The notes below the pieces were generated by a model. The model ran no database searches, was not told the origin of the DNA, and worked only from the letters and a program-made list of their open reading frames with translations. Shown here piece after piece: positions 58,257 through 64,000 of a stretch of 64,000 nucleotides of DNA. The position numbers were made by a program, and so were the translations under genes. This DNA is from Bradyrhizobium sp. dw_78 (lineage in GTDB: Bacteria > Pseudomonadota > Alphaproteobacteria > Rhizobiales > Xanthobacteraceae): the NCBI RefSeq assembly GCF_018449525.1, contig NZ_JAAVUS010000007.1:62001-126000 (forward strand), in the 5' to 3' direction. Within the stretch, counting starts at the first letter, position 1; each line of letters starts with the position of its first letter.

Positions 58257-59153
58257 ATGACCGACGCGCCAAATATCAGTCCGCTCGATCAGGCCCGCAT
58301 CCTGTCCGAGGCGCTGCCGCATATGCAGCAGTATGACGAAGAAACCATCGTCATCAAATATGGCGGCCATGCCATGGGCGCGGAGGACATCGCCAAGGCA
58401 TTTGCACGTGACATCGTGCTGCTCGAACAGACCGCCATCAATCCGGTGGTGGTGCATGGCGGCGGGCCGCAGATCGCAACCATGCTGAAGCGGCTCGGCA
58501 TTCATTCGGAATTCGCCGCCGGCCTGCGCATCACGGACGCCGCCACCATCGAGATCGTCGAGATGGTGCTGGCGGGCTCGATCAACAAGCAGCTGGTCGG
58601 CTACATCAACGAGGCCGGCGGCAAGGCCGTCGGCCTGTGCGGCAAGGACGGCAATATGGTGACGGCGTCGAAGGTGACGCGCACCATGGTCGATCCGGAC
58701 TCGAACATCGAGAAGGTCGTCGATCTCGGCTTCGTCGGTGAACCCGAGAAGGTCGACCTGACGCTGCTGAACCAGCTGATCGGCCATGAACTAATCCCGG
58801 TGCTGGCGCCGCTGGCGACGTCGAAAGAAGGCCAAACCTTCAACGTCAACGCCGACACCTTTGCCGGCGCGGTCGCCGGCGCGCTCAAAGCCAAACGGCT
58901 GCTGCTGTTGACCGATGTTCCCGGCGTGCTCGACAAGTCGAAGAAACTCATTCCGGAACTCTCGATCAAGGACGCGCGCAAGCTGATCGCCGACGGCACC
59001 ATTTCCGGCGGCATGATTCCCAAGGTCGAAACCTGCATCTATGCGCTCGAACAGGGCGTGGAGGGCGTCGTCATCATCGACGGCAAGACCCAGCATGCGG
59101 TGTTGCTCGAACTGTTCACCAACCAGGGAACGGGAACGCTGATCCACAAGTGA
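58257..59153 (+). CDS. argB: acetylglutamate kinase
   Basis: The start at 58257 (MTDAPNISPLDQ) gives 298 residues, the usual length in this bacterial group; an upstream ATG at 58191 would add 22 unrelated residues. Motifs are IVIKYGGHAMG (phosphate-binding Lys and Gly loop), VVHGGGPQI, AGLRITD, and FNVNADTFAGAVAGAL. It phosphorylates N-acetylglutamate in the second step of arginine synthesis in the cytoplasm. No other arg genes are adjacent. Confidence 0.97.
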   Translation: MTDAPNISPLDQARILSEALPHMQQYDEETIVIKYGGHAMGAEDIAKAFARDIVLLEQTAINPVVVHGGGPQIATMLKRLGIHSEFAAGLRITDAATIEIVEMVLAGSINKQLVGYINEAGGKAVGLCGKDGNMVTASKVTRTMVDPDSNIEKVVDLGFVGEPEKVDLTLLNQLIGHELIPVLAPLATSKEGQTFNVNADTFAGAVAGALKAKRLLLLTDVPGVLDKSKKLIPELSIKDARKLIADGTISGGMIPKVETCIYALEQGVEGVVIIDGKTQHAVLLELFTNQGTGTLIHK

Positions 59154-59185
59154 CAACACCAGCAGCGGCGCGAATGACAACGGTC

Positions 59186-59208
59186 ATGGCCGGATTTATT
59201 CCGGCCAT
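59186..59208. repeat. hairpin ATGGCCGGA-N5-TCCGGCCAT, REP-like
   Basis: A perfect 9-bp inverted repeat with a 5-base loop, 33 bp after the argB stop. The CATGGCCGG core followed by CCATCCACGTCTT is a common Bradyrhizobium repeat. It may terminate argB transcripts, though only GTCTTGTTTTT follows after a gap. Confidence 0.65.
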
Positions 59209-59239
59209 CCACGTCTTGTTTTTCGGCCACCGGGAAGAC

Positions 59240-60301
59240 ATGGGCGCCCGGAAGCGCCGGCAGGTTCACGATCCAAGGACCGGGCGCTCTTCCTCGACGT
59301 TCCCCCCTATATCGATGGCGCTTGCCGCAGCGATCGTCTCATTTCTGGCATCTTCAGCGCCGGCCCATGCGGACCTGAAAATCTGCAACCGCATGAGCTA
59401 TGTGGTCGAGGCCGCGATCAGCATTGACGACAAGGCCACGACGGCGACGCGAGGCTGGTTCCGCATCGATCCCGCAATGTGCCGCGTCGTCCTGCAGGGC
59501 CCGCTGACCGGGGATCGTGTTTTGCTCAACGCCCGGGCGCTCGGCGTCTATGGCGCCTCGCCGATCCCGCAGAACGGCAGCGATATGCTGTGCGTCGCAC
59601 CGGATGATTTCGTGATCGCCGCCGCTCGCCAGTGCCGCTCGGGGCAAACGCCGGCCCCCTTTACCCAAGTCACGCCGACGCAAGCCGAGGACGGCAATAT
59701 GGCCGCCTATCTTGCCGAAGACAGCGAATATGACGACGAGCAGGCGAGGCTCGCCGGCATCCAGCGCCTCCTCGTCATCGCGGGCTATGATGCAGCCCCG
59801 ATCGACGGCGTCGACGGCCCGAAGACGCAAGGCGCGCTCGCCTCGTTCCTGAAAAGCCGTGGGCTGCCGCCCGACTCTGTGCAGTCCGCGAATTTCTTCG
59901 CGACCATGATCGACGCGGTGCAGGCTCCCTCCTCCAGCGGCCTGACCTGGTGCAACGATACGCCGCACAAGGTCGTGGCAGCGGTCGGCGCCGACGACGG
60001 CAAGACCGTCACCAGCCGCGGCTGGTACCGCATCGATCCCGGCAAATGCCTGCATCCCGACGTCACGGGGCAGCCCAGGCAGATTTTCAGCTTCGCCGAG
60101 GCGGTCGACGCCGACAACCGCACCATCAAGCTCAAGGACAAGCCGCTGAACTGGGGCGGGACGAAGCTGCTCTGCACCCGCGACAGCAAGTTCGAGATCA
60201 CCGAACAGGGCGACTGCGCCACCCGCGGCCTCGCCGCCACCGGTTTTGCCGCAGTCGATATCGGCGGCGGCGGCAAAACCTTGCGCTTTACGATGCCATG
60301 A
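59240..60301 (+). CDS. exported protein with two DUF1036 domains and a peptidoglycan-binding-like domain
   Basis: The chosen ATG at 59240 gives a basic N-terminus and a hydrophobic signal (ALAAAIVSFLASSAPAHA); starts at 59150 and 59315 are alternatives. Two DUF1036 domains frame the protein: LKICNRMSYVVEAAISIDD with GWFRIDPAMCRVVL, and LTWCNDTPHKVVAAVGADD with GWYRIDPGKCLHPDV. Between them is a peptidoglycan-binding-like domain (LLVIAGYDAAPIDGVDGPKT, about residues 170-215 counted from 59240). It probably acts in the periplasm at the cell wall. DUF1036 has no established function. Confidence 0.85.
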   Translation: MGARKRRQVHDPRTGRSSSTFPPISMALAAAIVSFLASSAPAHADLKICNRMSYVVEAAISIDDKATTATRGWFRIDPAMCRVVLQGPLTGDRVLLNARALGVYGASPIPQNGSDMLCVAPDDFVIAAARQCRSGQTPAPFTQVTPTQAEDGNMAAYLAEDSEYDDEQARLAGIQRLLVIAGYDAAPIDGVDGPKTQGALASFLKSRGLPPDSVQSANFFATMIDAVQAPSSSGLTWCNDTPHKVVAAVGADDGKTVTSRGWYRIDPGKCLHPDVTGQPRQIFSFAEAVDADNRTIKLKDKPLNWGGTKLLCTRDSKFEITEQGDCATRGLAATGFAAVDIGGGGKTLRFTMP

Positions 60302-60334
60302 TGAGCCGCCTTGTGTTGACGAGTTGAGAGAGCC

Positions 60335-61030
60335 ATGAAAACAACCCATTCCTTCGCCCATGTCGATACCTGGGTGTTCGATCTCGACAACACGCTGTAT
60401 CCGCATCACGTCAATCTGTGGCAGCAGGTCGATGCACGGATTGGCGAGTTCGTCGCCGCTCATCTCAACATTTCTCCGTCAGAAGCGCGGCTGATCCAGA
60501 AGGATTATTATCGCCGCCATGGCACCACCATGCGCGGCATGATGACCGAGCATGGTGTCAGCGCCGACGATTTCCTCGCCTATGTGCATCGGATCGACCA
60601 TTCCCCGTTGCAGCCGAATCCGGCGATGGGGGTTGCGATCGCCAAACTGCCCGGACGCAAGCTGATCCTGACAAACGGCTCGACCGATCATGCCGACGCG
60701 GTGCTGGCGCGGCTCGGCATCGGGGCGCATTTCGAGGCGGTGTTCGATATCATCGCCGCCGAGCTCGAGCCGAAGCCGGCGCCGCAGACCTACCAGAAAT
60801 TCCTCAGGATTCACGGCATCGATCCTGCGAAATCAGCGATGTTCGAGGATCTGGCGCGCAACCTCGTGGTGCCGCACCGGCTCGGCATGACGACGGTGCT
60901 GGTGGTGCCCGACGGCAGCAAGGAAGTGGTGCGCGAGGACTGGGAACTCGAAGGCCGCGGCGCGGCTCATGTCGATCATGTCACCGACGATTTGACGGGG
61001 TTTTTGCAGAGACTGGACGAGACGCCATAA
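60335..61030 (+). CDS. pyrimidine 5'-nucleotidase (HAD superfamily)
   Basis: The 231-residue protein has the HAD motifs VFDLDNTLYP (nucleophile Asp and acid Asp), KLILTNGST, and FEDLARNLVVPHRLGM. YjjG/SDT1-type enzymes of this form dephosphorylate pyrimidine nucleoside monophosphates. The gene precedes dapD in Bradyrhizobium and relatives. It may guard the dNTP pool or recycle pyrimidines. Confidence 0.92.
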   Translation: MKTTHSFAHVDTWVFDLDNTLYPHHVNLWQQVDARIGEFVAAHLNISPSEARLIQKDYYRRHGTTMRGMMTEHGVSADDFLAYVHRIDHSPLQPNPAMGVAIAKLPGRKLILTNGSTDHADAVLARLGIGAHFEAVFDIIAAELEPKPAPQTYQKFLRIHGIDPAKSAMFEDLARNLVVPHRLGMTTVLVVPDGSKEVVREDWELEGRGAAHVDHVTDDLTGFLQRLDETP

Positions 61031-61039
61031 ACTCGGTCT

Positions 61040-61150
61040 TGTCATCCCAGCGAACGGCAGGACCCATATGGGGCCGCCAGCTCCGCATAAAAATGAGATT
61101 TGTGGTTATGGGTCCTCGCTTTCGCGAGAACGACGAATGGAGGGAGGCGG
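61040..61150. repeat. Bradyrhizobium-type intergenic repeat
   Basis: GTCATCCCAGCGAACGGCAG, GACCCATAT and then ATGGGTCCTCGCTTTCGCGA with AGAACGACGAATGG form an inverted arrangement of the type GGACCCAT/ATGGGTCC. Such elements commonly follow Bradyrhizobium genes. It lies between the nucleotidase gene and dapD. Confidence 0.6.
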
Positions 61151-61239
61151 CCCGGACGACGCCAGCCACCTTGACTCTCTCCTCCCAAATTCCGAAAAAG
61201 CCCGTCAACTGGCCGTCATAATATTTACAAGGAATCCCG

Positions 61240-62085
61240 ATGTCGCTCGCCTCCCTTGAATCCACCATCAACGCCGCGTTCGACGCCCGCGACGGCATCT
61301 CCACCTCGACCCAGGGCGAGGTCCGCGAGGCCGTGGATCACGCGCTCGAACTGCTCGACAAGGGCGAGGCGCGCGTCGCCGCGCGCGAGGCCGACGGCAA
61401 GTGGAAGGTCAACCAGTGGCTGAAGAAGGCGGTGCTGCTGTCGTTTCGCCTCAACGACATGAGCACGATTCCCGGCGGCCCCGGCCAGGCCTCCTGGTGG
61501 GACAAGGTGCCTTCGAAATTCGACGGCTGGGGCGAGAACCGGTTTCGCGACGCCGGCTTTCGCGCGGTGCCCGGCGCCATCGTCCGCCGCTCGGCCTTCA
61601 TCGCCAGGAACGTGGTGCTGATGCCGTCCTTCGTCAATCTCGGCGCCTATGTCGACGAGAGCACCATGATCGACACCTGGTCGACGGTCGGCTCCTGCGC
61701 GCAGATCGGCAAGCGCGTCCACATTTCCGGCGGCGTCGGCATCGGCGGCGTGCTGGAGCCGTTACAGGCCGAACCCGTGATCATCGAGGATGATTGCTTT
61801 ATCGGTGCGCGTTCGGAAGTTGCCGAAGGGGTGATCGTGCGCAAGGGCGCGGTGCTGGCGATGGGCGTGTTCCTCGGCGCCTCGACCAAGATCGTCGACC
61901 GCGACACCGGCGAGATTTTTGTCGGCGAAGTCCCGGAATACGCCGTGGTGGTGCCCGGTACGTTGCCGTCCCGGCCGCTGAAGAACGGCCAACCCGGTCC
62001 CGCCACCGCCTGCGCCGTCATCGTCAAGCGCGTCGACGAGCGCACCCGCGCCAAAACCAGCATCAACGAACTGCTGCGCGACTAG
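61240..62085 (+). CDS. dapD: 2,3,4,5-tetrahydropyridine-2,6-dicarboxylate N-succinyltransferase
   Basis: The 281-residue protein has the DapD N-terminal helical region and a left-handed beta-helix with hexapeptide repeats (IVRRSAFIARNVVLMPSFVN, GVGIGGVLEPLQAEPVIIED). It uses succinyl-CoA to acylate tetrahydrodipicolinate in lysine and peptidoglycan precursor synthesis. AAGGAATCCCG precedes the ATG. dapE follows after a repeat. Confidence 0.97.
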   Translation: MSLASLESTINAAFDARDGISTSTQGEVREAVDHALELLDKGEARVAAREADGKWKVNQWLKKAVLLSFRLNDMSTIPGGPGQASWWDKVPSKFDGWGENRFRDAGFRAVPGAIVRRSAFIARNVVLMPSFVNLGAYVDESTMIDTWSTVGSCAQIGKRVHISGGVGIGGVLEPLQAEPVIIEDDCFIGARSEVAEGVIVRKGAVLAMGVFLGASTKIVDRDTGEIFVGEVPEYAVVVPGTLPSRPLKNGQPGPATACAVIVKRVDERTRAKTSINELLRD

Positions 62086-62090
62086 CGCCT

Positions 62091-62190
62091 TATCGGTTCT
62101 GATTGAATCAGAACCGGACTCTAACATTTTGTTTTGACGCGTTTTCCTCACGCAAACCGGTATCCACTTCGCTCGAAAACGCTATAGTTC
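62091..62190. repeat. Bradyrhizobium-type repeat (AAACGCGTCAAAACA family), copy 3
   Basis: TATCGGTTCTGATTGAATCA, TTTTGACGCGTTTTCCTCAC, GGTATCCACTTCGCTCGAAA and ACGCTATAG are the reverse of the copies at 31107 and 5588. It fills the dapD-dapE gap and brings an inverted repeat GGTTCTGATT/AATCAGAACC. Confidence 0.85.
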
Positions 62191-62194
62191 CCGC

Positions 62195-63361
62195 ATGAAC
62201 GACGCTCTTTCGATTGCCCGTGACCTGATCCGCTGTCCGTCGGTAACCCCGGCCGACGCCGGCGCCTTGGGCGTGCTCGAAAACATCCTGAAAGCGGCCG
62301 GCTTCGAGACCCATCGCATCACCTTCAGCGAACCCGGCGCTGCCGATATCGACAATCTCTATGCCCGCATCGGCTCCGAGGCGCCGCACATCACTTTCGC
62401 CGGACATACCGACGTCGTGCCCGCGGGCGACGAGGCCGCATGGTCGCACGGCGCGTTCTCGGGCGATGTGAAGGACGGTTTTCTCTACGGGCGCGGCGCG
62501 GTCGACATGAAAGGCGGGATCGCCAGCGGCGTTGCCGCCGCGCTCGGCTATCTTGCCGACCATGGCGGAAAACCTCGAAAGGACGGCGGGGGATCGATCT
62601 CCTTCCTGATCACCGGCGACGAAGAAGACATCGCCGTCAACGGCACGGTCAAGCTGCTGCAATGGGCCGCGGCGCGCGGCGAGAGATTCGACCATTGCGT
62701 GGTCGGCGAACCCAGCAACGTCGAAACACTCGGCGACTGCATCAAGATCGGCCGCCGCGGCTCGCAATCCGGCACGCTTTATGTCGACGGCGTCCAGGGC
62801 CATGTCGCCTATCCGCATCGGGCTGCGAATCCGGTGCCGGATATCTCGCGGCTGATCGTCGCGTTGAGCGATGAGCCGCTCGATCACGGCAGCGCGCAAT
62901 TCCAGGCGTCCAACCTCGAATTCACCTCGGTCGACGTCGGCAACCCCGCGAGCAACGTGATCCCCGGCCAGGCGCGCGCGAAGTTCAACATCCGCTTCAA
63001 CGACCTCCATACCCAGGAGACCTTGAAGGCCCTGGTCGAGGAGCGCATGGCCAGGGCTGCCGGCAACCGCATCCGTGCGCGGATTGTATGGGAGCCGTCG
63101 AACGCCAATGTGTTCGTGACCAGGCCGGGCGCCTTCACCGATCTAGCGGTCGCGGCAATCGAAGAGGTCACCGGCCGCAAGCCGGAACTCTCGACCAGCG
63201 GCGGCACGTCGGACGCGCGCTTTATCGCGAGCTACTGCCCGGTGATCGAATTCGGGCTGGTCGGCCAGACCATGCATCAGGTCGACGAGCGCACGCCGGT
63301 CTCCGATCTGGAGAAACTGACCAAGATCTACCGTGGCGTGCTGGATCGGTATTTTACTTGA
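62195..63361 (+). CDS. dapE: succinyl-diaminopimelate desuccinylase
   Basis: The 388-residue M20 enzyme has the complete zinc set: AGHTDVVPAGD, YGRGAVDMKGG, ITGDEED, VVGEPSN and the final His in GQTMHQVDERTP. It removes succinate from N-succinyl-diaminopimelate for lysine and cell-wall synthesis. It follows dapD across a repeat. Compared with the M20 protein at 6586-7863, it keeps all metal-binding residues. Confidence 0.97.
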   Translation: MNDALSIARDLIRCPSVTPADAGALGVLENILKAAGFETHRITFSEPGAADIDNLYARIGSEAPHITFAGHTDVVPAGDEAAWSHGAFSGDVKDGFLYGRGAVDMKGGIASGVAAALGYLADHGGKPRKDGGGSISFLITGDEEDIAVNGTVKLLQWAAARGERFDHCVVGEPSNVETLGDCIKIGRRGSQSGTLYVDGVQGHVAYPHRAANPVPDISRLIVALSDEPLDHGSAQFQASNLEFTSVDVGNPASNVIPGQARAKFNIRFNDLHTQETLKALVEERMARAAGNRIRARIVWEPSNANVFVTRPGAFTDLAVAAIEEVTGRKPELSTSGGTSDARFIASYCPVIEFGLVGQTMHQVDERTPVSDLEKLTKIYRGVLDRYFT

Positions 63362-63381
63362 ACTGACGGCCGCACGCCGGG

Positions 63382-63999
63382 CTAATAATCCACCCGCACC
63401 AGATATAATCCATCCGGTGGCGCGACCGGGCCGCAGGCAGTGCGGCTGCGGGACTCAAGCGCCTTCTGCAAATCATCGGCGTTCCAGCGGCCTTCGCCGA
63501 CCCAGACCAGCGAGCCTACCATCGAGCGCACCTGGCTGTGCAGGAACGAGCGCGCCGAAGTGATAATATTGACGGCCTCACCATCCCTGACCACATCGAG
63601 TTGATCGAGCGTCTTCTCCGGCGATTTCGCTTGGCATTCGGTGTCGCGAAACGTCGTGAAGTCGTGCTTGCCGACCAGCCGCTGCGCCGCGTCATGCATC
63701 GCAACCACATCCAGCGGCCGGGGCAGCCGCCAGACATGGCCGATGTCGAGCGCGAGATTGGCGCGGCGATTGGCGATGCGATAAAGATAATGCCGCTTTT
63801 TCGCGGAGAATCGCGCTTCGAACGTGTCGGGCACGATTTCCGCGCTGAGCACCGCGACCGGATGCGGCCGCAGATGCGCGTTGAGGCCGTCGCGCAGCCG
63901 GCCCGGCGGAAAAGGTTTGGCGATGTCGCAATGCGCAACCTGCGCCAGCGCATGTACGCCGGCGTCGGTTCGCCCGGCGCCGTGAACGCGGACAGGTTC
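63382..63999 (-). CDS. truA: tRNA pseudouridine synthase A (partial)
   Basis: The gene runs off the right edge, so about 206 C-terminal residues are visible of the usual 245-270. They include the catalytic Asp in HGAGRTDAGVHA, AKKRHYLYRI and the TruA end motif FLHSQVRSMVGSLVWVGEG. The enzyme makes pseudouridine at positions 38-40 of tRNAs. It is convergent with dapE. Confidence 0.95.
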   Translation of the reverse strand, partial: EPVRVHGAGRTDAGVHALAQVAHCDIAKPFPPGRLRDGLNAHLRPHPVAVLSAEIVPDTFEARFSAKKRHYLYRIANRRANLALDIGHVWRLPRPLDVVAMHDAAQRLVGKHDFTTFRDTECQAKSPEKTLDQLDVVRDGEAVNIITSARSFLHSQVRSMVGSLVWVGEGRWNADDLQKALESRSRTACGPVAPPDGLYLVRVDY

Positions 64000-64000
64000 G

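Overview
ORGANISM. The last 12 kb (sensor kinase, rpmH, rnpA, yidC, engB, DUF423, argB, DUF1036 protein, pyrimidine 5'-nucleotidase, dapD, dapE, truA) is a gene order I know from Bradyrhizobium/Rhodopseudomonas-type Alphaproteobacteria. High GC in that part and several short repeat families typical of Bradyrhizobium intergenic DNA agree with this. I infer a member of the Bradyrhizobiaceae; no rRNA is present to confirm it. LAYOUT. 1-1.5 kb: end of an RbbA/YhhJ-type ABC exporter. 1.5-6.4 kb: a tannase-family esterase, two unrecognised proteins, a truncated ygfZ and several decayed or repetitive stretches. 6.6-13.4 kb: an amino-acid type ABC importer with an M20 deacylase, an AstE/AspA-family amidohydrolase and LysR and GntR regulators, probably an N-acyl amino acid uptake and hydrolysis locus. 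13.5-15.5 kb: a Baeyer-Villiger monooxygenase of the 4-hydroxyacetophenone monooxygenase type. 16.0-25.3 kb: a ribose-type ABC importer, an isochorismatase-fold amidohydrolase, a CE4-type deacetylase and an AraC regulator, divergent from a RutA-like flavin monooxygenase and its flavin reductase. This looks like a Rut-like pathway for an N-heterocycle. 25.4-32.1 kb: a four-gene operon (NicC-like hydroxylase, carboxymuconolactone-decarboxylase-family protein, alpha/beta hydrolase, aldehyde dehydrogenase) divergent from dctA, with a LysR regulator. 32.5-47 kb: three more aldehyde dehydrogenases, DUF779, an SMP-30-like exported protein, a ModE-type regulator fused to a binding-protein domain, a glutamine amidotransferase-like protein, DipZ, aldo/keto reductase, SDR, zinc alcohol dehydrogenase and LysR. 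47.5-51.9 kb: SDR, alpha/beta hydrolase, DJ-1/PfpI-family protein and an AraC regulator. 52.26-52.33 kb: tRNA-Arg(ACG), next to a frameshifted remnant of a serine recombinase, which marks the border between accessory and core DNA. HOW IT WORKS TOGETHER. The accessory 52 kb is a patchwork of catabolic modules, each pairing transport or oxidation with its own regulator. Hydroxylation or Baeyer-Villiger oxidation, ring or amide hydrolysis, and aldehyde oxidation recur. The main unexpected signal is a set of four 24-bp dyads of identical geometry (8-bp arms, 8-bp spacer; arms CG-N-TATAT / ATATA-N-CG) at 32372, 38364, 41405 and 47225. They surround the ModE-type regulator at 37192 and closely resemble molybdate-responsive Mo-boxes. 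They lie upstream of an SMP-30/aldehyde dehydrogenase/DUF779 unit, a small unknown gene, and an aldehyde dehydrogenase/dipZ divergent pair. I infer a small ModE-like regulon of molybdenum-independent aldehyde dehydrogenases, which would be new if it holds.
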